A DNA stretch of 64,000 nucleotides from Arion vulgaris (lineage: Eukaryota; Mollusca; Gastropoda; Stylommatophora; Arionidae), in NCBI GenBank assembly GCA_020796225.1, contig CM036754.1, positions 65,836,000 to 65,899,999 on the forward strand, in the 5' to 3' direction. The position numbers were made by a program, and so were the translations under genes. How positions within the stretch are numbered: position 1 is the first letter of the stretch; each line of letters begins with the position of its first letter. Below, one piece after another: positions 12,901-22,747 of this stretch. The notes under the pieces are model-generated. The model searched no databases, was not told the DNA's origin, and worked only from the letters and a program-made list of their open reading frames with translations.

Positions 12901-15900
12901 CATTTTATATCTTTCCAGACAACACGATGTGGGCTTACAAAGAAGGTCTACTGGAGGCTGGTTATCCTAGGTCACTCCGCAGTCTTCAGTTTCCTGAACG
13001 TCCGAAGTTTTCTGTGACTATCAATCACAGAGATGGTACCTCTCGGCTTCTACTTTTCGGGGTGAGTAAGGATTGTGGTTAATTAATTTTATAATACAAC
13101 TTTGCTGCTATCACCATATAACATTTGATTTTTTAACAACTTTACAAACACTGGCTCGACACACTTAATGCGTTACAAATGATCCATATAGTATTTATTT
13201 TGTACCGGGTCGTGGAGACTTGAAGGGCAATGAGCAAATGAATCGGCTGTCGGACAAAGCAGGGATGAATAAGGAATGGACAGGTCTGACATCATCTTTG
13301 CCATAAGAGAATCAGATTAAATTGATGATTTTTTTAGTAGACATGTGTGAATCTGCATAATTTTACCAGAGTGAAAGAAATGAGACTGAAACTGAGAAAT
13401 GCCAGAAATGAACACTTTGCTAGTGGTATGAGTCATTTGATTAACCAACACAGAACTGGAGTGATCATTCACCTTCTTCTTCACCTTTGCACTCCCAACA
13501 GAGCCCAGGTCTTCAACAAACTTCTTCCTCTCTCTTGCCATCCCTTCCAATTCTTTCCATGGTTTACTTATCCTTTTAATATTAGTCTACAGCTCTCTTC
13601 TCCAGGTGTTTCTAAGTCTTCCCCTACCCCTCTTTCCCTCTAGGTTCCAAAACCGTGCCTGTCTTGCAATGCTTCTGGTTGGTCTTCTCAATGTGTGTCC
13701 TATCCATCGTCAGCCTTCTTAGCTCTTCTCCTGGTATCTGCAGTTCTTTCTCTGAGTTTATCGTTATAATCTTATCATACCATCTCAGTCCTCTATTCTA
13801 CATAAACATCCATTTACGAAGGTCTGTAGTTTTTTGGTGGTTTCTTTTGGTATTGATCCATGTTTCGAGCCATACAACAGCACTAACTTCACATTTGATT
13901 GAAAGATTCTCAGCTTTGTGTTTGTTTTGATCTTCTTTGACTTCCATACATTACTCAATGCAATCAAGTTTCCTCCTTGCTTTTTGTATTCTTATCTTGA
14001 CATCTTTGTTTGATCAGTCACAATACACTGATGCAAATGTTGAGGAAAAGATTTGAACACCAATGTACCTGTCCGGAGTGCAATGATGATCATCATCAGG
14101 TACCATGCTGACTGGTGTAGACGATCATAGATCTCCACAAATCTCTGGTGTTCGCTATCATCTCAGATGTTGGCGCTTTTCCGTGCCATGAAGTCAGGCT
14201 ATCCAAATTTTTCTCTCTCTGTCTTTCGATGTCTCGCCTCCCCTTGATTTTACCAGTTGTTACAATGTGTTCTAAACCTCCCTTTCTCATCACATGCCCA
14301 AAATGATGATACACCTCACTAATCACAGAAATATTGAAATCAAATTTGGTATCAGTCTGAAAGGATTGATTAAAAGTTATGGACATTTTTTACAATTTTC
14401 TTGCCCAGATTTATGGAATGTTCACTAATATTTTTCAGGCTAGATTCTGGTGGACGTTTGATGTAGATAGGCTCAACACCATTGTCTATCAGCCCATCTC
14501 TGCCTTCAGTGGAGAAATGCCTAGTGGAGTCAGATTTGCGACTCAATGGACTGACAACAATTTATATGCAGTTACACAGGACAGGTACGATTTTGTGAAA
14601 ATATGTTCCTCCAACTCGTCTACGGATCAGTGATTGTTGTACTGTAACTGATCTTTTGAGTTTCAATCATTGATTAATAAATTTAATTATTGATTTATAA
14701 ATTCACTCATTTATTGATAAATTTAGTAATTATTCTATAATTTATCATTATTCTAAATTTAGTAATTATTCTATAAATTCAGTCTTTGCTCTATAAATTC
14801 AGTTGTTGATAGAAAATAACAAAGTTGATATAAATGATAGGTGAAAAGTGAGATAAATGACAGGTGGAGATACATGATGTCCAAATCCTCCTATCCAAGC
14901 CCAGATCTCTCCACTCTCTCCCCATTCTCTCCTTGTGGGGTCCTTCTTTCTCGGATGGTGGGCTATGAAATTCTTTGGTTGTGGTATATGTAGCTATCTA
15001 GTGTTTTTTTACAGGTTGTGGTAGCTAGCCTCACACCCATCCTCCTCAATAGCCTCTTACAAAATGCATTGCAGGTTCTTTTTTTTGTCCCTCAACTCAG
15101 ACGTTTGGTCTCTGAAACTGATTTTCATGGAATGAACCGTTTTCCAATTCTCTACAATGGCAGCAGCGTACATTGTAAATTACTTTCTGGAACCTGTGCT
15201 CAATGTACTAAGAATTAGATTCTCGCCATACAGGCAGATTTCTCTGACTCAGAGTACTACTTATTGCCCTGAGTAAGACCAGGACTCGAACAAATGCGGA
15301 CAGTAGGTTCGAACCCGAGCTATGAGGCGTCTCAAAGCTAGAGCAGGCTATAAACTCCCTTAGGCAGTCCCTGCATTGCAGGTAACAGTGCTTATTTTTA
15401 CCCATGATTTGGGCCGGTAATCACTCGGTCGATGATGTGATATAGTTGATATAAATGACTAAGATAGATAAAGTGATAGCTTTATATATATATTATTTAT
15501 ATATATATATATATATATGATGGGAAGAGAGATAAAGGAACAGTGTCAAGATAAATGATGGTGGAAAGATGAAACTATAAATTTGAAATAAATAATTAGG
15601 AAAGAGGAAGTGATCGAGGTAATTTTAACAATAAAGTGTTGTAATTTCTAGTTAGAAAAATACATTGACCTGTTTGTTTTATGATTGTTTTATATGAATG
15701 CAATATGAACCAATGTGCATATTCACTAACAATTCAATTTGGCTTGTCTCTAGCTATGTAATAATGGACCTGGACAGGAGAAGAATAACACATGAGAAGC
15801 CAATAGCTGGGATGCCAAAATGGCTGCAAGGTTTATGTGTAGATGCTAACAGGTATGTTTTAAGATGTTTTTGTTTTGGGCTTTGGTTGTGTTTATTATA

Positions 15901-17463
15901 TTTATTAGTATTTTCTTATATTGTAAGAAGTCAGATTAGATGTTTCATCTGTTACTGTATGACAGTAGATGGTACCATCTGTTACTGTTAAACTCACTGT
16001 CATATCAGATGTTTCATCTGTTACTGTATGACAGTAGATGGTGCCATCTGTTACTGTTAAACACACTGTCATATCAGATGTTTAATCTGCTACGTATTAC
16101 AGTAGATGGCCATCTGTTACTGTTAAACTCACATGTCAGATCAGATATTTCATCTGCTACCGTATAACAGTAGATGGTGCCATCTGTTACTGTTAAACAC
16201 ACTGTCAGATCAGATATTTCATCTGCTACTGTATGGCAGTAGACGGTACTATCTGTAACTCTTAACCCTACTGTCAGATCAGATGTTTCATCTGCTACTG
16301 TACGACAGTAGATGGCACCATCTGCAACTGTTAAACCCACTGTCTTGTGGGCGCGGAGAACTAAAGGTTAGGGAGTAAACCCTGATAGAAAATCCCCACT
16401 GCCTTGTGGGTCAGTATGGTTTTGCAGAAGGCTAGAGCAGTAAACCATGACCACAAATCCGGAGGGAGGGACCCTAATGTCATTGATGGTTATGTGTAGA
16501 TTTCATTTCATCTTCTGGCTTTGTCTTTCATTTGGATGAAACAATAGGGTAGAGAAGGGATTTGTGCAAATGGGCAAGCACATTACCATATCAGCTGCAC
16601 AGGCTAAGTATAATGGATAAGACACTTCATCCTTGCTTTTGACTTGAACACAACATGGAAAGCAAGTCTTGAGAGACAGGCATGAACTGAAGACAAGCGC
16701 AAGCTCAAAAGTTGTCACAATAATACATTTGCCAATTGACTGTCTGTAAAACGAGAAGGCCATATATATTGCCTGCATGGATTTAAGGCAGTTTAATTTC
16801 TGTGATCAATTTTCAAAGAAGTTGAAATAGAAAGATATGAGTTGCTGCTATGAATCCAGTGATAATCTTCGACGATGGGTTTATTTGAAGTCTTGCTTAT
16901 TAACTACTGGGCATACCTGGGAAGAAATGATTAAAGAATACCAAAGCAAGCATTGAAGTGGCAGGAAAAGAGATTAAGAATACAAGAGGCATTAATGGCA
17001 AAGAATGAAATAACAAGCATTGAGAGTGCGAAGAAATATTAGAATAATCAAGAGCATTAAGTGCGAGATGATTGATACAAGAACATTGAAGTGGCAGGAA
17101 ATATTAAAATACTAGCAGCATTATGGCAGGAAGAAATGATTAAAGAATAACAAAGCAGCATTGAAGTGGCAGGCAAAGGGTTCAAGAAAAGAGGACACCC
17201 TATGGAAACCTGAAATAACTTTGCTGAGAGAGGCCAGAATATCGAATTCAATTCTATGGAAGCGATTGCGAGTTGCCCAGACAGAGTGGTATGGAAAATT
17301 ACTTGCTTACTATATATATACTACTCCTGTTTAATAACCTGCAGATTAGTACAAATTATTGTAAAAATGTTTGTTTTCTTTTTTTCAAAGCGCATCACGG
17401 AGTGTAACAAGTCTGAGCACACTGTTAATCATAGCAAGCATCTTGAAGACTGTCTTCTTGTGA
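3943..17463 (+). CDS. Matrix metalloproteinase, catalytic + hemopexin, probable GPI-anchored form (5' incomplete)
   Basis: Zinc endopeptidase of the extracellular matrix. Exons read: 3943-~4023, 4586-4733, 6709-6963, 9175-9472, 10271-10362, 11560-11742, 12919-13061, 14439-14584, 15754-15852, 17391-17463. From 4586 onward all phases agree and give 478 residues plus stop. Seen: FDG and VHFDDDDNW (structural metal loops), zinc site HELGHSMGLGH at 6840-6872 with catalytic Glu, Met-turn NAIMFP, then LYG ending the catalytic domain. A Pro/Arg hinge follows, then four hemopexin blades bracketed by Cys (VDLC at 10330, GLC at 15837), the usual disulfide. The last exon is a hydrophobic tail. Family knowledge: such enzymes have a signal peptide and Cys-switch propeptide; neither is securely visible, so the 5' end is incomplete here. 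The first junction (~4023 to 4586) does not resolve in phase. The orthologue among MMPs is not assigned. Confidence 0.9.
4156..4393 (-). mobile_element. SINE-A copy 1
   Basis: Full-length SINE-A: on the + strand it starts with the inverse of the GAAGAAG tail and ends ...GGCAACACAGG. Flanked by ACGTGGTAGTT / ACATGGTAGTT (4145-4155, 4394-4404). It lies in the MMP gene between the first two exons. Confidence 0.85.
4867..5482 (-). mobile_element. SINE-A copy 2, split by tSINE-Y
   Basis: SINE-A halves 4867-5027 and 5376-5482, separated by a tSINE-Y insertion. The whole is flanked by AGTAAATTAG / AGTAGATTAG. Confidence 0.82.
5028..5375 (-). mobile_element. tSINE-Y copy 1
   Basis: tRNA-derived SINE: on the - strand starts GGGGGACTGCCTAGAGTAG, has a B box GGGTTCGAACC, and ends in an A-rich tail (T-run at left on +). 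Perfect duplication ATTTACTAG (5019-5027, 5376-5384), inside SINE-A copy 2. Confidence 0.93.
5615..6010 (+). repeat. 53-bp minisatellite, about 7.5 units
   Basis: Unit contains TTAGACAACAACAAATGCAC and CTTCTGATGCGAGCATGATG; later units carry single-base deletions. It lies in an MMP intron. Confidence 0.9.
6035..6315 (+). mobile_element. tSINE-D copy 4, 5'-truncated
   Basis: Body from AAAACGTAGGCCCCG through AATTCATTAGAAAG to an (ATCA)n tail at 6293-6311. It abuts the 53-bp minisatellite. Confidence 0.8.
7343..7480 (+). repeat. 21-bp pyrimidine-rich tandem repeat
   Basis: About six units of GGGCCTCTCTCTATTTCTCAT, the first ones variable. Joined to SINE-A copy 3. Confidence 0.88.
7475..7735 (-). 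mobile_element. SINE-A copy 3
   Basis: Shows the TCCATATCGA tail end, the GCACCTACAAGTAGGCC block and a diverged core (CGGCTTTTACAACATGCC). No clear target duplication. Confidence 0.75.
7905..8065 (-). mobile_element. LINE 3' fragment
   Basis: Matches the 3' part of the LINE at 28708-28930: CTGAGCAGAACTTTGCCAC, then a worn C-terminus (FRMxL..). Interrupted by a (CT)n run. Confidence 0.6.
8305..8704. mobile_element. 400-bp hAT MITE
   Basis: Ends CAGGGCCGTGCGGTG and CACCGCACCGCCCTG are near-perfect inverted repeats. Flanks TTCCTATA and TTTCTATA match at 7 of 8 bases, fitting a hAT 8-bp duplication. No transposase reading frame is seen. It lies in an MMP intron. Confidence 0.8.
8735..9030 (-). 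mobile_element. LINE reverse-transcriptase fragment
   Basis: Near-copy of 43711-43930: CTTATGAGGACTTC, GTCCATGTCTCGCTGGC, ACAGCAGTGTGGTTAGCAC. On the - strand worn LYAS/ETW-type reverse-transcriptase tail. Confidence 0.6.
9175..9472 (+). CDS. MMP hinge exon, Arg/Pro/Tyr repeat linker
   Basis: About 99 residues linking catalytic and hemopexin domains. The open frame carries degenerate repeats built on RPD and RY (ERPDPRY, IRPDSRY, VRPDIRY), with the pattern continuing into the next exon (VRPDLTT). The frame matches the phase-1 end of the previous exon only if the acceptor is the ag at 9173-9174. The stronger-looking acceptor tttcag at 9156-9161 would put an in-frame TAG eight codons into the exon. 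The donor at 9473 is weak (gttagc) but gives the phase needed by the exon at 10271. Usual MMP hinges are shorter and Pro-rich without this Arg/Tyr repeat. Confidence 0.75.
9940..10027. mobile_element. 88-bp hAT MITE, same family as 3781
   Basis: Same ends (CAGTGGCGGCTCGTGATT and its inverse) as the 3781 copy. Flanks GTTATAAC and GTTAAAAT look like a decayed 8-bp duplication. It lies in the MMP intron between exons 9472 and 10271. Confidence 0.85.
10455..11035 (+). repeat. Compound array: ACT/GCT triplets in a longer unit
   Basis: Four copies of a block with ACCTTCTTGTTCCCATTGAA (near 10460, 10610, 10739, 10936) alternate with runs of GCTACTACT triplets. It lies in the MMP intron between exons ending 10362 and starting 11560. 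Frames through it give Leu- or Val-rich nonsense. Confidence 0.88.
11857..12105 (+). mobile_element. SINE-A copy 4
   Basis: Core TCATAAGAGGCGACTGAGG, CTACCCTAGTAAGTAAA and the tail GCATTCGAAGAAGAAG. Flanks share TCCTTAYRT. It lies directly after the MMP exon ending 11742. Confidence 0.8.
12108..12258 (-). mobile_element. tRNA-like SINE head, single copy
   Basis: On the - strand starts GGAGTCGCTGGTAGCGTAG and carries GGGCTTCAAAGCC, resembling a polymerase III B box, next to an A-rich run. I read it as a tRNA-derived SINE fragment, not a tRNA gene. Confidence 0.45.
12443..12872 (+). mobile_element. tSINE-D copy 5, full length
   Basis: Head with ATAGAGGTTAGGTGCTTGCC and a B-box-like TCATTTCGCTCCC, body TGTAGGTGAGATTGAGTTCC, AAATTCATTAGAAAG, and tail TCCAATCAATCAA. 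It lies next to the MMP exon at 12919. Confidence 0.87.
13485..13990 (-). mobile_element. LINE reverse-transcriptase C-terminus
   Basis: - strand frames read KSKKIKTNTKLRIFQSNVK, LLYGSKH, TTKKLQTFVNGCL and later MARERKKFVEDLGSVG, the usual C-terminal region of a non-LTR reverse transcriptase, with stops. Confidence 0.8.
14090..14345 (-). mobile_element. LINE C-terminal fragment
   Basis: - strand FGHVMRKGGLEHIVTTGKIK, LDSLTSWHGKAP, ending in a (GAT)n-like tail at 14085-14098. Sister of 34508-35243; it lies just before an MMP exon. Confidence 0.8.
14885..15415 (-). mobile_element. SINE-C copy 1, split by tSINE-Y
   Basis: Head near 15415 (inverse of GATTTGGGCCGGTAATCACT) shares the A/B core region; its tail is different (TACAGGTTGTGGTAGCTAGC, GTATATGTAGCTATCTAG). 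Interrupted at 15077-15371. Confidence 0.7.
15077..15371 (-). mobile_element. tSINE-Y copy 2
   Basis: Same family, slightly deleted. Perfect duplication TGCATTGCAGGT (15065-15076, 15372-15383), inside SINE-C copy 1. Confidence 0.92.
15470..15522. repeat. (AT)n microsatellite
   Basis: Runs of TATATATA interrupted by TTATT, in the MMP intron before the exon at 15754. Confidence 0.9.
15931..16790 (+). mobile_element. Dispersed repeat with 69-bp tandem array, copy 1
   Basis: About six tandem units of 68-69 bp (15931-16340), each with the near-palindrome AGATGGTRCCATCT, then about 450 bp of unique sequence. The unique part recurs inverted at 51295-51830 together with one array unit. It lies in the last MMP intron. 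Confidence 0.75.
16905..17190 (+). repeat. Degenerate tandem repeat in last MMP intron
   Basis: Repeated phrases GAAATGATTAAAGAAT, AAGCATTGAAGTGGCAGG and GAGCATTAA at irregular 45-70 bp spacing. Confidence 0.65.
17391..17463 (+). CDS. MMP C-terminal exon, GPI-signal-like tail
   Basis: Acceptor tttcaaag, then 24 codons to TGA at 17461-17463, in phase 2 with the previous exon. After the closing hemopexin Cys the chain reads VDANSAS, a small-residue stretch suitable as a GPI attachment site. A short polar spacer follows, then a hydrophobic tail (LSTLLIIASILKTVFL) ending exactly at the stop. No cytoplasmic domain follows, as expected of a GPI signal rather than a type I membrane anchor. This places the enzyme on the cell surface by inference. 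Confidence 0.75.
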
Positions 17464-17774
17464 GAGAAGAACTTGGATTAATTCTGCTACAAGAAGCACA
17501 ATGTAGACTATACGGATCTCACAATTATCAGGTTGAAAAATGGTTTGCAGTTGTTTCATTCTCTTGACATTTGGTCTGGTCTGGAAGCAAACAATGAAGG
17601 AGCTACTACTACTATCACATTTTATCAGTTCAAGACTTGACATCCATTCGGATGCAACACTCTACACATAAAATGTTGGACATTCAAGGACATTACTGAG
17701 TAGTGACCTCGCTTGTTTTATGACAGAATTTTGATCGCACAATAATGATGTATTTATATTGTTTGCAGTAGATA

Positions 17775-18030
17775 TCACATTCTTCTTTGAACGCTCCATA
17801 TCAACCACTTGTTAAATCACTCTTTGTGATCTGTATGTGATCTGAGTCTAAGAGCGATTGTACATTGTGCCAGTTATGTGCCTACAACTAGGCCAGCACA
17901 TCCGATTTCTGTGATGCTTTTTATTTACTAGGTAGCTTCCCTAGGCCCCTACCTCAGTCGCTTCTTACGACATACCTTTTAGGTCTCAGTGTTACTATTC
18001 TGTGTTTCCCTCTAGAGCCTGGCAACACAC
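17775..18030 (-). mobile_element. SINE-A copy 5
   Basis: Tail CTTCTTTGAACGCTCCATAT, block ACTAGGCCAGCACATCCG and core CGCTTCTTACGACATACC. It lies about 300 bp past the MMP stop, so it may fall in the 3' untranslated region. Confidence 0.82.
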
Positions 18031-18351
18031 GGATGATTGATTAGTTCAACCTCATGCCTGTAGTCTTTACTTTCCAGTTTTCTCTGGTACCCAATTGAAG
18101 TCTTGTCAGTCTTAGAGCAGTTTAAGTTTGAAAATGTATCACTTGAACTGAGCATTGAACTGAAACCACCCATCTAAGAAGCAAGTGCACTTTTCACTGT
18201 GCTACCGCGGTTCCTTCATGGTTAAGCAGACATTTTAATTAAATTTTTTCTTCATGTTTTAGATTTATTTTTAACTTTGTGTGTATTTTTACCCTGCTCA
18301 AAACTTTTTTGGTCATAAGTTGGTTTATATCTTTTTTCTCAGTACCTGGGA

Positions 18352-18482
18352 CAAATAATAAATGTAACATTGCATATTTATCGCCTTAAATAATAAATGT
18401 AACATTGCATATTTATTGCCATAAATAATAAGCGTAACATTGCATATTTATCTCCATAAATAATAAGCATAACATTGCACAT
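18352..18482 (+). repeat. ~37-bp tandem repeat, 3.5 units
   Basis: Unit AATAATAAATGTAACATTGC followed by ATATTTATCGCC, diverging towards the right. Confidence 0.88.
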
Positions 18483-18547
18483 CTTCATTATTTCAGTAAT
18501 TAATTAATATTTAATTATTAAATGATACTTGTAAGCCAACAACATAC

Positions 18548-18640
18548 AAGTTGACAGCTCATAAGTTGACAGCAAATACGTCTACAGCTCATAAGTTGAC
18601 ATCTTTTAAGCTGACAGCCGATAAGTCGACAGCCCATAAA
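18548..18640 (+). repeat. ~20-bp tandem repeat
   Basis: Five or six units on the theme CATAAGTTGACAGC with drift. Confidence 0.8.
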
Positions 18641-18939
18641 TCGTGATATGTCTGTATATATTTTTACACACTATAACCTGGTCTCTTGTGTACACACTTA
18701 GCAAACACTTAGATGTTGACTACAAAGGCATTTTTAGAGAATGTCTTATGCTTTGTATAAAAAATGTGCATGAAGACTGAATCTAAATAACTTTTTTAAA
18801 ATACTATTTTTGTCAAAGTTGCAGCAAGCTAGTTTAATCAAATATTTGTATTTATGTAAACACTCAGGATTCATATATTCTTGTATGTTGATATGATACT
18901 GTGTTTGAATCCACTGTCAATGACACTGCGGAAAATAAT

Positions 18940-19140
18940 ACTCCAATGATATATTGAACCAATTGTCTTTCTGTTCTCCAATCCTGTTTTGCCTCACAGC
19001 GCCAGGATGGGAAGCCATTGTGTGCTGTTCATAAATAGTGTCTTTCGTCGCCTCTGTTACCTCTGAGGTCCACCTTTTGCGTGGCCAGCCTTTTGCTTTG
19101 TATCCAATTGTACCATTTGCTTGAGCCAATTGAACGGCAG
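18940..19140 (-). mobile_element. LINE C-terminal fragment
   Basis: - strand GYKAKGWPRKRWTSEVTEAT; related to 25228-25590 and 26620-26870. Confidence 0.75.
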
Positions 19141-19470
19141 CGAATCATGGACAATAAACAATCAATAAGATCAATGGAAGTGTCACAGAGATGTGGTTTT
19201 ACAGAAGAATGCTGAAGATCCCATATGGACAGTGAGGAAAACAAATGATGAGGTTTTTAAAAGAGGCCTGAACATAAAGGAACCATATCAATAGAATAAG
19301 AATCAAGCAATCAATGTTCTTTAGTAATGTAATGCAAATAGGAGATTTAGAACCTTTGGTGACAATGGGTGAAATACAGACAAGGAGAGATTGTGGAAAG
19401 CAGGAGCAGATGTTGGATGGTCTTACATCGGTGTTCAACAAAAAGATTGACGTCAGAGCTGATTAACTGC
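19140..19470 (+). mobile_element. LINE reverse-transcriptase fragment
   Basis: + strand frames give TEMWFYRRMLKIPYG, then GDLEPLVTMGEIQTRRD and QMLDGLTSVF, with stops and frameshifts. Confidence 0.7.
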
Positions 19471-20359
19471 AGCACAGAAAATGTCTTGTTCCATTCCAGG
19501 TCATTTTCACCCTTCTCTTTCTATGTCAATAGTTCATCTCTATATCATTCTAGATCTTCCTCTGCCTTTTCTCCATCCTGGATTCCATTTTAGAGCCATA
19601 TTTGGGCATCTGGTCTTTTGAATTGTCATTATATGTTCCAACCATTTCCATCTCTTATTCTATTTCCTTGTTGATGCCTGTGTATTAGGTTGTTTCAGTA
19701 TTACATATTCTTTAATCCCAACAAATTCTGAGAATTCTTCTTCTTTGTGTTTGTTCTTATCAACTAAGTTAACCACTCTTTGTGGGTTTTTGCCAAGAAC
19801 GTGAATAAGTTGCATCCTGGTACATAGGCTTCTACGTCATGTAGTAAAGACACATCTAAATTTCCACCTAGAAGAATTCCACTAAGGAATCTTCTTTCAA
19901 AGCCTCGGTCTCTGTACTTGTTTTCCATGTCATTGATTCATACAGTAAGATCAAACTTACATTATAAATACATTTTTATTAATATCGTTTATTAATTATA
20001 CTTTATTTATTTTTCAATGCATTTTTAAACATGTTTTTTTAATTATCACTATTAGTTCAATGTTTTTTGTGATACAAGTGCCATATTTGTTGACATGCTA
20101 TTATTGGTTATGTCAGTTGTAAAATCATGGAGATATATACTCTGTTGAAAATATGTGGGTAGGGTTGAGTCCTGTCCATGGTTGAATGGGACGTACTTAC
20201 CTAAGAGATGGCTGAATCAGCCATTGTCTCCCAGTTGAACCCACAGTTTGTATAAAGTGGGACAAGTCAATCAAAATAAGTTTTGTATATGATGTTACAC
20301 ATTTGCTATTGTCGTTAACTGGCTCCATGTAGTCTTCCAGAACGTAAAATAGCTGTGTG

Positions 20360-20600
20360 AGATATTTATTCTTATCTATTGTAGTCCCATCTTGGGACAT
20401 TATATTTGTTATCTATTGTAGTCCCATCTTGGGATATTATATTTGTTATCTATTGTAGTCCCATCTTGGGATATTATATTTATTCTTATCTATTGTAGTC
20501 CCATCTTGGGACATTATATTTGTTATCTATTGTAGTCCCATCTTGGGATATTATATTCATTCTTATCTATTGTAGTCCCATCTTGGGACATTATATTTAT
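20360..20600 (+). repeat. 37-40 bp tandem repeat with hairpin
   Basis: Six units of TATCTATTGTAGTCCCATCT TGGGA..., each with the small hairpin TCCCA-TCT-TGGGA. The linker alternates between TTTG and TTTATTC. Confidence 0.9.
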
Positions 20601-20841
20601 CTAATAAAAGTCTTCTACACTTTTTTTAAAAATAATCAGCGTTTATTATATGAAGTAAATATGGCGGCTACATCTATGGGCATTATATGTGTGTGTGTGT
20701 GTGTAGCGTTTCTGTAAAATTATGTCACTTTAGTCACATTTGTTATTTCATTCACACGCTATGAAGTCAGGCATAGTCATAGCGTCAAATATCGCGCATC
20801 TACCTGGTTTTTGCATGAAGGCTAGCTTTCCTTATTACCAG

Positions 20842-21169
20842 TTTTTTTTTCTTTCGTTCGCTTTCAACTCAAACGAAGTTTCATCTCTGAAACTGATTTT
20901 TGCGTGAAAATCCGTTTTCCAATTTCTTACAATGGCAGCAGCGTGCACATTGTAAATTACTTTACACTGGCAGCCGTGTGCTCAATGTACTCGTAATTAG
21001 TATTCCCTCGCCATACAGGCAGATTTTCTCCGACTTCAGAGGTACTCAAGTTATCATCCTGAGTAAGACCAGGGACTCGAACAAATGCCGGACAGTAGGT
21101 TCGAACCCGAGCTATGAGGCGTCTCACAGCTAGCAGGCAGAGCTACTATCAACTACTCTAGGCAGTCCC
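20842..21169 (-). mobile_element. tSINE-Y copy 3
   Basis: Nearly identical to copy 1. Perfect duplication CCTTATTACCAG (20830-20841, 21170-21181), inside a family-E repeat. Confidence 0.93.
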
Positions 21170-21256
21170 CCTTATTACCAGAATCTTTCGTCATTCAGAC
21201 GAGTCTTACTTCGAGGTCAGACATTTAATTCTCATCTTACGGAATAGCATATGCAT

Positions 21257-21720
21257 GGTGTTTATAAAGTCGCTGTGCAGTAAATTTTGAAAATATTTTA
21301 GTAATTACCTCAGGAATGACGGAAATTTACGTCATGATATTCTGAGTTCCACAATCCTGTGTGCAGCAGTACACAACAAGTCGTTGTTATATTCACGATC
21401 TCATTGCTGAAAGGAAATGGTGTAAACCATTGATTGTTGAAAAGAAGGTATTTTTAGTGGAGCCTGTCTTTCGTAATGGTGGTAAAAATACTGAAGAAGT
21501 AATTTGACAATTTATGCTGAAATTTCCAGACTCACAAGTCATGTTCACAGGCACTTTACCAAATACAAGCCAGCCAAGAGCAGTAGTATCTAGATGAATA
21601 ATAACAACCTATGTTACCATCTTTTAAGCGTCTTTAAAGCCCCAATTGAAATCCACATTTCTCATGATGTAGTCTTGCCCGGGCGTAAATTTCACTGCAT
21701 AGCGACTTTATAAACATCAT
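21257..21720. mobile_element. IS630/mariner-related remnant with inverted ends
   Basis: Imperfect inverted ends: TGGTGTTTATAAAGTCGCT on the left against the inverse of AGCGACTTTATAAACATCA on the right. Inside, + strand frames give VFLVEPVFRNGGK and ...RQFMLKFPDSQVMFTGTLP with breaks, resembling the helix-turn-helix start of an IS630/mariner transposase. The target duplication was not resolved. Confidence 0.6.
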
Positions 21721-22004
21721 GTATGATCCACCGCCAGATTATACTTTCTCACTCCATTATTCAAGCTGCATAGCTGTGATATTCTCTGTCATGTGTGTAT
21801 TTTATCTTATCATATCTATTATAATATTTATAATACCTTCACTGCAGCAGCTACCTTTTTTTTTTTTTAAATTATAGGTATGCTTTCAATTGCATTGTGT
21901 TTATTATTTTCTGTGATGCAACTTTGTCATATTTTTTTGTGTTTAAACTTTGTTGTCAGTTTGGGGACCTCTGTAGTTAAATTTACTTTTATTCTTGTAT
22001 TGTC

Positions 22005-22480
22005 TTATTCACATGTGCTGTGAAGCATCATGGGGAGTTTCAGTTTTCTGTCCTGTGCCAGGTGTGTTGCATCTATAGTTGTTAGTCTTTGATGTCGCAG
22101 GATATCCGTGATATTTTCTATCCATTGGGTTCTCGTACTTCCTCTGCGTCCGGGTTGCCGATTGTTATAGAAGGGAGATGGCAGTAGATCTGGTTTCATT
22201 CTCATTAGGTAACCGAAGCATTTTATTTGTTTTCTAATATGCATGGTGTGATTCCAATAACATTTCTAATGTTCTCATTTCTCAATGTACCCTGTCTTGA
22301 ACATTGACAGCTTTGCTTAAACAGTTCATTTCACATGTTGTAACCTTTCTTTCTTGGGATTTAGTTAGGGACCAGGTTTCTCTTTCTTGACTTGTTTTAT
22401 TTACTTTGTGTATCAAGTTCTGTAGCTCATATTTATTATTTGCAAGAACTACTATGTTGTCTGAGATCTACAGACTATAC
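22005..22480 (-). mobile_element. LINE reverse-transcriptase fragment
   Basis: - strand DNIVVLANNKYELQNLI (after the catalytic DD of the reverse transcriptase), then RKQIKCFGYLMRMKPDLLP and WIENITDIL to AQDRKLKLPMM. Confidence 0.8.
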
Positions 22481-22747
22481 AGTAACTTCTTTGCTTTCTT
22501 AATAATCTGTTTATTTCTTGTTAATGTTGACCTTTATTGGCATCAGATATTTACTATTATTCATCTTTCTTATTGATATATATATATTATTATACTGCTC
22601 GTATTCTGTATCTGCATTTATTATTGAAAATAAACTATTATTTTAAATTATACATTTTATCTCGATTTATTGTGTTCAACTGTTAAAATTACGTTGTTGT
22701 TTGCGTCTGCTCTTATCCAACAAGTTAATCTATTCTTTGTTTCGCCT

